A stretch of DNA of 64,000 nucleotides, taken from Bacteroidales bacterium (lineage in GTDB: Bacteria > Bacteroidota > Bacteroidia > Bacteroidales > P3). A program made the translations under genes and the position numbers. A model generated the notes under the pieces. The model saw only the letters and a list, made by a program, of their open reading frames with translations. It had not been told where the DNA came from and searched no databases. Position 1 is the stretch's first letter. Every line of letters begins with the position of its first letter. The DNA lies in the NCBI GenBank assembly GCA_017449525.1, contig JAFTFL010000005.1, positions 62,001 to 126,000 on the forward strand, in the 5' to 3' direction. Below, piece by piece: positions 46,901 through 54,684 of the stretch.

Positions 46901-47394
46901 AGCACCACGTAGCTGCCGCCAGTCAGGAACACAGTATCGCTACGCATGGTGAGCACCTGCTGTTCACGCATGGAGCGGTTGCGCACACTGTCGGTCTTGG
47001 CTACATTCAGGGCGTAGGGCACACTCTGCATGCGCTGCACCGTGCGCAGCGTTTCGCCTCCGTCGGGCGTCAGTTGCAGTTCCATGAAGTAGGCGTGGTT
47101 GCCCCAATCCAAGCGGTCTATGGCCGAGGCGGTGCCAATGGTAGCAGAAAGGGTGCCGTAGTTGTTGGTGCGGAGCTGCTGCGTCTCGCTATAGACGATG
47201 ACACCTGCTTCGCCGTCGCGCCGGATATTGACCTGCATCGCCACGTCGCCATTGAGGTAGAGTTCCCCATTGGCTTGGCGAACTACGGCCTGGATGCTGA
47301 ACAAGCGCGGTGCATCGTAAGGCTGCTGTGCCCACGATGCCACGGAGGCAAGCAGCATCAGCAAGCATACATATATATTATAGTGTCGCTTCAT
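43927..47394 (-). CDS. Large modular surface protein A (tail-fibre-like repeats plus two FISUMP-like domains)
   Basis: A 1,155-residue exported protein, paralogous to the next gene upstream. The order is: signal peptide (1-23); an N-terminal beta domain (~28-130; FSIQAVVRQANGELYLNGDVAMQVNI, MQSVPYALN); three repeats of ~45 residues (~140-275) with (T/S)DTVFLTGGSFVKLP, YNDLTNKPTALSRF and VGYITREVQVLS, very like tail-fibre repeats; LGNSAAGRQLKNLKDPTDSADALTFHYLDS; four ~45-residue repeats (~330-540; YxWHGTTYTQSxxYxxxYxNxxGCxSxxTLxL); a first FISUMP-like domain (~555-800; LQVNFARGNLQYLPSQKLWRFA, LFGWGTSGYHD-type, EEWNYLLYGR, LVQTAT); one more short repeat; and a second FISUMP-like domain to the end. 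No T9SS tail is visible. Function unknown; an adhesin or appendage component is likely. Confidence 0.82.
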   Translation of the reverse strand: MKRHYNIYVCLLMLLASVASWAQQPYDAPRLFSIQAVVRQANGELYLNGDVAMQVNIRRDGEAGVIVYSETQQLRTNNYGTLSATIGTASAIDRLDWGNHAYFMELQLTPDGGETLRTVQRMQSVPYALNVAKTDSVRNRSMREQQVLTMRSDTVFLTGGSYVVLPAHFDGLYSSLRNVPNGIGSFANDAGYLSREVQVLSLRHDTLFLTGGSFVKLPADFSGNYNDLTNKPTALSRFTNNVGYITREVQVLSLGHDTIFLTGGSFVKIPRLPELQNFAAVLALGNSAAGRQLKNLKDPTDSADALTFHYLDSALRSKNIDILDRGTHNVFVREACDGYNWHGTWVTQSGVYTHSYSNSLGFYSVDSLLLTVRHSSHRTEDVVTVGSYRWHGTTYTQSDRYVYHYVNDEGCESHDTLNLRLLSATECEQHRLAADTAVLEACGTAVWHGRHIQISGEYEQALGHISVFGCDSVVHVTIQVHPMFKSDTVVRAQGSFAWRGHTYTTQGDYYDTLRVVGGCDSVYGLHLVVNSRMGIGASRGNFSVAPGLQVNFARGNLQYLPSQKLWRFAPEQYEMRYLQDFTENYSAWCDRFGWGTSGYHDPQDSLNTCYEPWHTSNILAADTTVAYRYNRYGYGPSTDQAERNLTGANAAYDWGMYNSISNGGGEDSLWRVLSAEEWNYLLYGRPNAANLRLLCIIDSVEDPIAWNGIGSVYGLMILPDDWVQTPQLWLLLGSQACYQFALHVSEWKEVEEAGAVFLPLGNGHYNEGMAFYWSSTAGDAGSAYCLALADDAHMVAPYNRSNGNFVRLVQTATSGSEGCQPTTSDTTVVAAGPYRWGDSTYTVTGDYYRTILNRDGCDSLMTLSLIVNESGVLPGLFSVGDSTKVAFSKGNLQYKASANVWRLAPTQYDYCSGENEWNVASYDHWTDLFGWATSGYHDSSDVLNRYYRPWDWGEAQGYGPSVNMPDWNLTGTSAHYDWGVHNAIGNGGGVAGRWRTLSSSEWLYLLAYRADAYALSGIGTVCGVRGIILLPDSCQLPTGLTFTPGYLSPERPRDSYLYNVYSPAQWRQMEQVGAVFLPAAGILAGFNVLDISWGAYYWTSSGNAVGYNDSWTSSAQLLMVGIFAQLWNNEWFYGPMMNSFSKQYRCAVRLVQDRP

Positions 47395-47415
47395 AACGTC
47401 GGTTGCTGTTGGACA

Positions 47416-50400
47416 TCAATAATCCCTCACTAATCGCACAGACATGCAATTGCTCTTCTCGCTGTAATATAGCCCACTCAAATCGGGCATAAGGAAGCCG
47501 CAAGTGGCGCACCACATCTCGGCCATCCAGCCCAAAAGCATAGAGCGAGCATTCCAAGTCCAGTTGTTGTCAGCACCGTTGGTGCGAAGGCTTGCAGTCC
47601 AATAGGCGCACGCCCACATCACGTCGCGCGGTTCATAACCATAGGAGATGCCGCCCGCCGGAAGAAATACTGCACCAGCCTGTTCCATTCGATTCCAATC
47701 GGCCACGGTGTAGATGTTGCTGTCGTACATCGAAGCTAATGAAACATCATATTGCAAGTCGGCCATCGACATAAAGTAGAGAGCCGAAGGTTGCGTCCAC
47801 AAATCGGGCAACAGGATGATGCCACGCACCCCATTGACCGTGCCAGGCGCCCACAGGCTGTCGGCATGAGGACGCAAGTACAACAGGTATTCCCACTCGG
47901 TGGCCAAGAGGGTACGCCAGCGGCCTGGCACATTGCCGCCGTTGGCTATCGGGTTGTGTACTCCCCAGTCGTACTCCTTCGACATGCCGACAAGATTCCA
48001 GTCGGCCACGTTGACCGAGGGGCCATAGCGACGGGCATCGCCGCCCACGTCGTAAGGACGATAGTAGCGGTTGTAGAGGTCTATGCTGTCATGATAACCA
48101 GAGGTAGCCCACGGAAAGAGGTCTATCCAACCTCGGTAGCGGTACGAGACATTGCGATTGCCCTCACCGCAATAATCATATTGCACGTTACCGAACCGCC
48201 ACACGTTGTTGCTGGCCTTGTACTGCAGGTTGCCTTTGGAGAAAAGCACCTGTTTGGTACTGCTTACGGAGAAAAGTCCTCCAACCGTGCCCGGTTCGTT
48301 GATGAGCAGCGACAGCGAGATAATACTGTCGCACCCGTTCTGCGCCACAATAGCTTCCATATAATCGCCACTCTTGGTGTAGGTGTAGCCGTGCCACGAA
48401 TACACGTCGTTGCTTACGATGGTGGTATCAAAATACGAACAGATGCAATTGCGTGCGCTGGCCACATTGTTCTGCACCAATCGTACGCAATAGGGGTTGG
48501 AACGGTTGTAGGCACCGACGGTTTGTGCATTCTCGGAGATGGAGAGGCAGTAGGCCGAGCCCGAGCCCCCCGAGGTGCTTGTCCAGTAGAAGGCAATGCC
48601 GTCTTCCTTCATAGGCAAGAATACAGCACCCGAGGCCTCCAGTACCTTCCACTCGGCCATCGAGTACTGGTTGTCGTAGACCGAAGTGGCATTGGGCGTA
48701 AAGTTAAGGCTTGTTGGGCGCGTCCAGTTGTCGCAAAGTATAATGTAGCCCATCACACTGTGGGTACCACCCGAGGCACTGGGCACATCGGTGATGATGC
48801 CCAGCGAGGTGAGGTATGCCGCGTTGTTGCGACGATGCAGCAGATAATCCCACTCCCTCTCGGACATCAACCGCCACAATCCTGCCCCATTACCACCATT
48901 GATAATCGGGTTGTACTGACCCCAATCGTAGTTGCGGCTCGACCCCGTTAGATTAGTGTCTGGCATCGTCGACGATGGGCCGTAGCCGTATTGGTTCTGG
49001 TAGTAAGCAGGTGAACCTGCGGGGGCGCTTTGGTTGCTTTGCGCCCAAGGCATGTAGTTTGTGTTGAGCGCATCACCACTATTATGCCAGCCGCTGGTAC
49101 CCCAGCCAAAGAGATCGCTCCACGTGGGGTAGTACCCAGCCATACATGCCAAACCCAACATGTCGTATTGGCTTTCGGCAAACTGCCAGTAGTTGATGGA
49201 TGAGAGGTATTGCAGATTACCATGTGCGAAGCGCACCTGTACGCCATTATCCACCGAGTACAACCCTGGAGCCGCTCCGATGCCGTAGTCGCCACCCATC
49301 ATCAGATGGAGATTCCACACCGAGTCGCAGCCCACCGTAGCATGTATTGTGTCGGAGTAGTCGCCCTGGTCGTTGTAGGTACGGCCGCGCCACGTAAAGG
49401 CTGAAGTGGTACGCACTGCGGTATCCGACAAGAACATCGGGCGTATGGTAACGCGCACCCTTACGACGCTGTCGCAACCGCCCACGCCCACGTTGCCTAA
49501 GCTGTGCTCATAGGTGCCGTTGCCGCGTATGGTAGTGCCGTACCAGTTCACGCGTCCGCACACGATGAGCGTAGCAGTGTCGCTCTCCGACCTAAAGGCC
49601 GTGCAGTCCGACCCACCACCGGCCACGATAGTAAGGTGTAGCGTATCAACGCTGGGGCAGCCGTATAGGTTCTGGTATGAATAAAGGTATGTGCCCGTAG
49701 ACGCATAGGTTCTTCCGTGCCAATCGTAGCTCCCGTAGCCCGTAGCCGTACTGCTGTTATACGTTCCTACACGGACAGAGAGCTTCAAGGTGTCGGTACT
49801 AAAGAAGCCGCCCACGTTGCTGTAGTCATATAGATAAGTACCCGGAACCGTATAGGTAACGCCGTGCCACGTGTAACCGTCGCACGCATCTACTTCCACC
49901 GTATTGTGGGTACCGTAATCGGCAACAGAGTCGATGATCAACATCGACCACAGCGAGTCCAAATATCTTTTGGTGACGGCATCTTGCGGATCGGTGGGGT
50001 CCTGCACGTTCTTCAGCTGGCGGTTGTTGGCCGAATTGCTTAGGGCCAGCACATCTGCAAAGTTCTGCATTTCCACGTACGGCGGAATAACTACGAAGCT
50101 GCCGCCGGTGAGGTACACCGTGTCGTGTCCGGCACTGAGGGCCTGCACCTCACGGGTAAGAAATCCAGCGTCGTTGACAAACTGGCTTAGGGCTGTAGGC
50201 TTATTGGTCAAGTCATTGTAGTTCCCACTGAAGTGGGGAGGAAGCTTCACGTAGCTGCCTCCGGTGAGGTATACCGTATCGTGTCCGATGCGCAGCACTT
50301 GTGCTTCGCGGGTGATGTAGCCCGCATCGTTGGTAAACTGCGATACACGCGTGGGCTTACCCACCAAGTCGTTGTAGTCCCCGCTAAAGTCGGGTGGTAG

Positions 50401-50877
50401 CACCACGTAGCTGCCTCCAGTGAGGTATATCGTGTCATGCCCCATCGTCAACACCTGCTTTTCCACAAAGGGTTGCCCACGCACGCTGTCTGCTATGCCT
50501 GCGTAAAGGGCGTAGGGCACGCTCAGTATCTGCTGCACTGTCTGCATGGTGTAGTCGCTTCCGCCTGCGGGGTCCACCTCCGCCTTGAGGAAGTAGGGGC
50601 CGTTGCCCCAGTCAATGTCGTCAATGCTGGTGAGGTCGCCCACGGCTATGCTTACCAGGCCTTGCGCATTGGTTTGCGCAGTGCGCACTTCCGTGAATAC
50701 GGCGGTACCCTGTGCGCTACCCCGTAGAATGCTGAGGCGCACCGCTACGGTGCGGTTCTGCACCAGTCCGTTGCGACTGTCGCGCACGACGGCCTGATAG
50801 TGGAACTGTTGTGGCACCTGTGCCCACAAGGTGGCCAGGCCGAGCAGTAATGCTATGGTGAGGAATAGTTTCTTCAT
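47416..50877 (-). CDS. Large modular surface protein B, paralogue of A
   Basis: About 1,153 residues from the ATG at 50877 (MKKLFLTIALLLGLATLWAQ, signal peptide); an ATG at 50898 would add seven residues. The architecture matches protein A: N-terminal beta domain (FHYQAVVRDSRNGLVQNRTVAVRLSIL), three tail-fibre-like repeats (DTIYLTGGSYVVLP, YNDLVGKPTRVSQFTNDAGYITREAQVL, and so on), QLKNVQDPTDPQDAVTKRYLDSL, four WHG repeats, a FISUMP-like domain, a linking repeat, and a second FISUMP-like domain (NLQYKASNNVWRFGNVQYDYC, ATEWEYLLYLR, SVRLVRDY). It is 17 bases after the T9SS-tailed protein gene and 21 bases before protein A, so all are one operon. Tandem duplication with later divergence is the likely origin. 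Confidence 0.82.
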   Translation of the reverse strand: MKKLFLTIALLLGLATLWAQVPQQFHYQAVVRDSRNGLVQNRTVAVRLSILRGSAQGTAVFTEVRTAQTNAQGLVSIAVGDLTSIDDIDWGNGPYFLKAEVDPAGGSDYTMQTVQQILSVPYALYAGIADSVRGQPFVEKQVLTMGHDTIYLTGGSYVVLPPDFSGDYNDLVGKPTRVSQFTNDAGYITREAQVLRIGHDTVYLTGGSYVKLPPHFSGNYNDLTNKPTALSQFVNDAGFLTREVQALSAGHDTVYLTGGSFVVIPPYVEMQNFADVLALSNSANNRQLKNVQDPTDPQDAVTKRYLDSLWSMLIIDSVADYGTHNTVEVDACDGYTWHGVTYTVPGTYLYDYSNVGGFFSTDTLKLSVRVGTYNSSTATGYGSYDWHGRTYASTGTYLYSYQNLYGCPSVDTLHLTIVAGGGSDCTAFRSESDTATLIVCGRVNWYGTTIRGNGTYEHSLGNVGVGGCDSVVRVRVTIRPMFLSDTAVRTTSAFTWRGRTYNDQGDYSDTIHATVGCDSVWNLHLMMGGDYGIGAAPGLYSVDNGVQVRFAHGNLQYLSSINYWQFAESQYDMLGLACMAGYYPTWSDLFGWGTSGWHNSGDALNTNYMPWAQSNQSAPAGSPAYYQNQYGYGPSSTMPDTNLTGSSRNYDWGQYNPIINGGNGAGLWRLMSEREWDYLLHRRNNAAYLTSLGIITDVPSASGGTHSVMGYIILCDNWTRPTSLNFTPNATSVYDNQYSMAEWKVLEASGAVFLPMKEDGIAFYWTSTSGGSGSAYCLSISENAQTVGAYNRSNPYCVRLVQNNVASARNCICSYFDTTIVSNDVYSWHGYTYTKSGDYMEAIVAQNGCDSIISLSLLINEPGTVGGLFSVSSTKQVLFSKGNLQYKASNNVWRFGNVQYDYCGEGNRNVSYRYRGWIDLFPWATSGYHDSIDLYNRYYRPYDVGGDARRYGPSVNVADWNLVGMSKEYDWGVHNPIANGGNVPGRWRTLLATEWEYLLYLRPHADSLWAPGTVNGVRGIILLPDLWTQPSALYFMSMADLQYDVSLASMYDSNIYTVADWNRMEQAGAVFLPAGGISYGYEPRDVMWACAYWTASLRTNGADNNWTWNARSMLLGWMAEMWCATCGFLMPDLSGLYYSEKSNCMSVRLVRDY

Positions 50878-50894
50878 GTTGCGATGCTGTGCTG

Positions 50895-51425
50895 TCAATG
50901 TCCTTTTATGATGCGGTATGTGTTCTGTTGTCCTTCGTCGGCCGAGCTGACCTGCAGCAGGTACGCTCCTGCCGCCATGCGGCTCATGTCGAGGGTGGCA
51001 TGTTCTTCAATACGACCGGTAGCCATCGTGCGTCCGCTGTTGTCAAAGAGGGTGTAGTTCAGCGGTGCTGACGCTTCACAGATGCGGATGTTGAGTTCTG
51101 CTATGGTAGGGTTGGGATACACGTCGATGTGTACCGACAGTGCCGTTACCGAGGGTATGTCCAGTTGTTCGCTCGAAAGGTAGGTCTGCTGCACTCCCTC
51201 CGACACCGTGGCGGTGCGGCGGCTTACCGTCAGAGCGGTGTCTATCACGGTGGCGTCGGCCGTCTGCCCTATCGTGAAGGATATGTGGTGGCGCGCCCCG
51301 TTCAGTTCGCCTGCTGCCGGCACTATGGCCTCTTGTGCTCCAGCGGTGCCCGCGCCCCACAGGGCGACAACCGCTATCAGAGCCACCAGCAGCCTCCTTG
51401 CTATGTGTTGTGATGATGGGTTCAT
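50895..51425 (-). CDS. Small exported protein with a T9SS C-terminal sorting domain
   Basis: A 176-residue protein when started at 51425 (MNPSSQHIARRLLVALIAVVALWGAGTAGAQE, signal peptide); the longer open frame overlaps ompA and is rejected. The middle (~35-95) is a short beta region (ELNGARHHISFTIGQTADATVIDTALTVSRRTATVSEGVQQTYLSSE). The end is a class A T9SS domain: VYPNPTIAELNIRI, YTLFDNSGRTMATGRI, LDMSRMAAGAYLLQVSS. There is little room for a cargo domain, so the protein may serve as a small surface subunit of the system encoded by this operon. Confidence 0.85.
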   Translation of the reverse strand: MNPSSQHIARRLLVALIAVVALWGAGTAGAQEAIVPAAGELNGARHHISFTIGQTADATVIDTALTVSRRTATVSEGVQQTYLSSEQLDIPSVTALSVHIDVYPNPTIAELNIRICEASAPLNYTLFDNSGRTMATGRIEEHATLDMSRMAAGAYLLQVSSADEGQQNTYRIIKGH

Positions 51426-51438
51426 AGATGTCAGTGGT

Positions 51439-52710
51439 TTACTTTCCATAGATACGTACTTCCACACGCCTGTTGCGGCGGCGGCCGTCGTCGGTCGCAT
51501 TGTTTGCCACCGGCCGGTGCTCGCCGTAACCGTGAATGATGACACGGCTTGGGTCAATGCCATACACGGTGCAGAGGTAGTACGACACCTCTCCGACGCG
51601 CTGTATCGAGAGGCGGTCGTTGTAAGAGTCTGAGCCAATGGCATCGGTGTGGCCGTCTATCTCCACTACGAGCGAAGGCTCTCGCTGCAACAGCTCAGCG
51701 GTGCGCCTCAACCGGTCGCGCCCTCCGAGGTTCACCTCATAACTATTGAAGGCAAAATGCACTTCGTAGGGACATATCGACTCGTTCGCCACGCTGATGC
51801 CACGTGTAGCGCGCTGCAGTGCCTCCTCCACACTGATGCATCCTCCGCCCTGCCACGGACGTGCCGCATCGCTGTAGCCGCGGGGCCTACGCGCACCTTG
51901 TGTCGAGCCCGACTTGCTACGTTGCATCAAGCTGTCCACCGCCACATAGTCCGCGTCGTAGAGCAGCTGCTCTTCTTCGTCCTCCACCTTTGGTTTGGCC
52001 TTGTAGAGCGGCAGAGCCAACCCTATCGAAGCCTCCACCGCACGGTGGCGTCGGCTGCCGTGGTGGCGGTCGATGTCAAACTCGGGGTTCATCACCACGG
52101 CCTCCCCGTTGAGCTCGCTGTGGGAGAAGTTGTTTATCAGCCCTGTCGCATAGCCCACCTCGGCCAGCAGGAGAAAATCCTGATAACCGATGGTGAACGG
52201 CAACTCAAGGCCCAAGCCCACGTATGCGCCCAAGTCGAAGGGGCGCAACGCGGTGCGCGTCAAGTCATACTGTTGGTGCGAATGCAGCTGCGAGGTGTAG
52301 TCAATAGTGCCTCCCGTTGGCAGGGCAAAGTAGAGCCCTGCAGCCACATAGGGCGAGAGCTGCTGTCCCGACTGTCCGATGTTGCATTGCAGCAGTGGAC
52401 GCAGTTCAACCTGCTGCACACGCAGCTCGTAATCCACATCGCACCACTGCAGGGTGCTGCCACGTTGCGTCCACAGTGCATCGGCTCGCAGCGAGAGTGC
52501 GCCACGCACACGGTAGCGATAGAGCACACCGCCCCATGGGCGCAACAGCGGCGTGTGCTCATAGAGGTCGTAACCCTCGTGCGAGAAGACCAAATCGCTC
52601 CCACTCAATCCGCCGCGCAAAGCAACTACCTGCTGGGGTGTGCGCAACCACTGCGCCATACCGCACGTGGTGCCTGCCATCAGCAGCAGTAGCATCATCC
52701 ATCTTCTCAT
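51439..52710 (-). CDS. OmpA-family outer-membrane protein
   Basis: A 423-residue protein: signal peptide (1-19), an N-terminal beta-barrel region (~25-235; many alternating strands such as PWGGVLYRYRVRGALSLRADALW and DLGAYVGLGLELPF), a linker, and a C-terminal OmpA domain (~310-422) with VHFAFNSYEVNLGGRDRLRRTAELL, LVVEIDGHTDAIGSDSYNDRLSIQRV and NRRVEVRI, which binds peptidoglycan. It should tether the outer membrane and whatever this operon displays to the cell wall. Its start overlaps the upstream lipoprotein stop by four bases. Confidence 0.9.
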   Translation of the reverse strand: MRRWMMLLLLMAGTTCGMAQWLRTPQQVVALRGGLSGSDLVFSHEGYDLYEHTPLLRPWGGVLYRYRVRGALSLRADALWTQRGSTLQWCDVDYELRVQQVELRPLLQCNIGQSGQQLSPYVAAGLYFALPTGGTIDYTSQLHSHQQYDLTRTALRPFDLGAYVGLGLELPFTIGYQDFLLLAEVGYATGLINNFSHSELNGEAVVMNPEFDIDRHHGSRRHRAVEASIGLALPLYKAKPKVEDEEEQLLYDADYVAVDSLMQRSKSGSTQGARRPRGYSDAARPWQGGGCISVEEALQRATRGISVANESICPYEVHFAFNSYEVNLGGRDRLRRTAELLQREPSLVVEIDGHTDAIGSDSYNDRLSIQRVGEVSYYLCTVYGIDPSRVIIHGYGEHRPVANNATDDGRRRNRRVEVRIYGK

Positions 52711-53396
52711 CGGCTGCCTCCTCTGCGCTGCTGTTCTTTCATGCCGTGCCGTAGTGTGCTGGCCGGAGCAATGGGCGGTTCGCCCGTCCAGGAAGTAGCC
52801 TCCACGAGGCCATCCCCATCCCTATATATTCTGAACGTATTCACATCGAGCAGCAGGTCGGTGGGGTCCTCCTTCTGCTTCATCAGCGTGGCGTATTCCA
52901 AGTCGGTTATACCGCCATCCACCTTGCGGCCGGACACGATGAGAGCCAGTGTGCAACGCCACCCCACCGTGCTGTCGCTCATTTCGGCCAGTCCAGCCAC
53001 AGTAAAGCGGTCGCCCGTGCCGTTGATGCACGACTCCACACACCGCAGGCGTGCCGTGCTTTGCCACTCGCGATAGCTTATCAAGTTGCGGCAGTTCTGG
53101 CTGTCGCACTCAAAGAACACGTCGAAAATGTTCACATTGTAGTAGCGGTCGCTCGCATAGGCCAGCTGCATCGGCGATGCTTTGAATTGACCCACCATCA
53201 GGGGCGGGTCGGCACCCAGATTGATGGCCATGTGGCTCCGCAGACTATCAACCTGCTCCGCACTCAGTATGCTGGAGGGAATAGCGTCGAGCGGCGTGGG
53301 CAGTATCACCGTGGCATCATCTTTTAGGCATCCTGCCTGCATCAGCACCAACAACAGCCCCACCACAAGGCCTAAATTTCTGCATATCGCGTTCAT
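52707..53396 (-). CDS. Lipoprotein of unknown family, first gene of the surface operon
   Basis: About 229 residues from the ATG at 53396 (MNAICRNLGL); an upstream ATG at 53429 lies before the promoter and is rejected. The signal peptide ends in the lipobox MQAGC with Cys ~23, followed by LKDD. The rest is soluble and beta-rich (PLMVGQFKASPMQLAYASDRYYNVNIFDVFFECD, DRFTVAGLAEMSDSTVGWRCTLALIVSGRKVDGGITDLEYATLM). Two pairs of Cys are present. No family recognised. It leads the operon with ompA, the T9SS-tailed protein and the two modular proteins. Confidence 0.78.
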   Translation of the reverse strand: MNAICRNLGLVVGLLLVLMQAGCLKDDATVILPTPLDAIPSSILSAEQVDSLRSHMAINLGADPPLMVGQFKASPMQLAYASDRYYNVNIFDVFFECDSQNCRNLISYREWQSTARLRCVESCINGTGDRFTVAGLAEMSDSTVGWRCTLALIVSGRKVDGGITDLEYATLMKQKEDPTDLLLDVNTFRIYRDGDGLVEATSWTGEPPIAPASTLRHGMKEQQRRGGSR

Positions 53397-53418
53397 TACT
53401 TGTCCAAAAATGAGGGTG

Positions 53419-53426
53419 CAAAAGTA
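53419..53426 (-). promoter_or_regulatory. Promoter of the five-gene surface operon
   Basis: The minus strand reads TACTTTTG then CACCCTC, 22 bases before the start codon at 53396. It matches the -7 consensus. Confidence 0.65.
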
Positions 53427-53945
53427 CATACTTTTTCTTAAACAACTACACTTTGGCTCGCGCCGCGCAAATGGGGGGGGGTATTACACTGCAGTACAAT
53501 ATCTTACAAAACACAACACATACCCTCCCACTTCTACTGCAGTCCGTCCGCACCACTGCCGATCCGAGGTGGCTTCTCAGTTTTGCATCCTATAATATAA
53601 GGTGTGCAGGCAGCTCCATTGCCCACTCGGGCATTGACCGCAGCCAACTGTGTGTCATGACCAAAGTTTGGATAAGCGACTCGGGCGAGCAGAAGGTAGC
53701 CGACGCTATTGAAGAGAACTGGCGCATGCTGCGCACCACCTCATCGAGACCTACGGTCGAACAAAAGTCCACACAGCCTGACGGTTGTTGCGACCCAGCT
53801 CAAGTGCCAGAGCCGCACCATCTGTAGGTCATGATGCCACACAACGTGCGTGCGCCACGGCAAAGCAGAACATACACACCTCTTTTTCAGCACATGCCGC
53901 GGCTCAAAGAAGCACACCCAATATCTCAATCTCGAAAATAAATCG
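53427..53945. other. Intergenic stretch, no supported gene
   Basis: About 520 bases. It contains a run of ten G near 53470. An open frame on the plus strand (53453-53827) has a middle part that looks protein-like (TKVWISDSGEQKVADAIEENW), but the rest does not, and no promoter or start context supports it. It could hold a decayed gene fragment. Confidence 0.4.
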
Positions 53946-53953
53946 TACCTTTG
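53946..53953 (+). promoter_or_regulatory. Distal promoter of intergenic element 4
   Basis: TACCTTTG followed by CACCGCG, a -7 consensus element 365 bases before the first gene downstream, which has its own promoter at 54303. Confidence 0.55.
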
Positions 53954-54302
53954 CACCGCGATTGGCGGCTGCCATGCTCCGCATGCACGCTGCCCAATTC
54001 GGCCAGCCGTTAGGCCACCTGCACCACCAAACCTCCCCCTGTTTTCCTTCCCGGCAAAGCCTCACACACCAGAGCGCGAAAGCCTGTGCCGTACGACACC
54101 GCCCCCTTGTCCCGTACAGCCCACAGTACCATGCCGCACCACATCATTACCGCCCAGCAGGATAACTCCGTTCCAAGCCGTACAGCACCCTGTCCTGGCA
54201 CCGTACAGCATTTGCCCTCCTACCGTACGGCACAAGCCCATACGCCGCAGGACACCACAGCCCCCTCCCCTGCTGCGCCAACGGCCGACCACAAAAAAAA
54301 CG
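53954..54302 (+). other. Intergenic element 4, clustered CCGTACRGCA motifs
   Basis: About 350 non-coding bases between two promoters. Motif copies or variants are at 54089 (CCGTACGACA), 54112 (CCGTACAGCC), 54178 (CCGTACAGCA), 54201 (CCGTACAGCA) and 54223 (CCGTACGGCA). A C-rich run (CCTCCCCCTG) lies near 54030. No gene is supported. Confidence 0.5.
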
Positions 54303-54310
54303 TATCTTTG
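54303..54310 (+). promoter_or_regulatory. Proximal promoter of the DUF4296 gene, near-leaderless
   Basis: TATCTTTG, then seven bases (CATCATC), then the ATG at 54318. The mRNA would have a leader of only a few bases, as at 22307. Confidence 0.65.
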
Positions 54311-54317
54311 CATCATC

Positions 54318-54653
54318 ATGAAACGACGCACCACCGCCACGCTGGGTTGCGCACTGCTCTGCACCCTAACGCTTTGTGCCTGCATGCACAAACCCGTACC
54401 ATCCAACATCTTAAGCGAAAAAGAAATGGAGGAAGTACTTACCGAAGCGTACCTTGCCGAGGGCTACTACTCACGGCTGCGGCTGGAGTACCGCACGGTG
54501 CCCGATAGCACGCTGCAGCGCGGCATGGCCGACATGCTGCTGCGCCACGGCATACGCCCCACGCAATGGGACAGCAGCGTGGACTACTACCAGCACCATC
54601 TGCGGCAGTACGACACCATACACCACCACGTGCTGCTGCGCCTTCAGCAATAA
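54318..54653 (+). CDS. DUF4296-like lipoprotein
   Basis: A 111-residue lipoprotein. The lipobox LCAC places the Cys near residue 22, followed by MHKPVPSNILSEKEMEEVLTEAYLAEGYYS and then helical MADMLLRHGIRPTQWDSSVDYYQHHLRQYDTIHHHVLLRL. The pattern of a short lipoprotein with P..IL....M..IL...Y.AE and F..SL.YY......Y..I...V...L is that of DUF4296, a Bacteroidetes family of unknown function. It begins the plus-strand gene row and is 31 bases before yifB. Confidence 0.82.
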   Translation: MKRRTTATLGCALLCTLTLCACMHKPVPSNILSEKEMEEVLTEAYLAEGYYSRLRLEYRTVPDSTLQRGMADMLLRHGIRPTQWDSSVDYYQHHLRQYDTIHHHVLLRLQQ

Positions 54654-54684
54654 ACGTCAAACCAATAGCGCCACACCCCACCCC

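Noticed and set aside
53453..53827. Plus-strand open frame of 124 codons between the surface operon and element 4
   Set aside because: Only a short middle part looks protein-like; no promoter, no start context and no recognisable family. Recorded as intergenic, possibly a gene relic.
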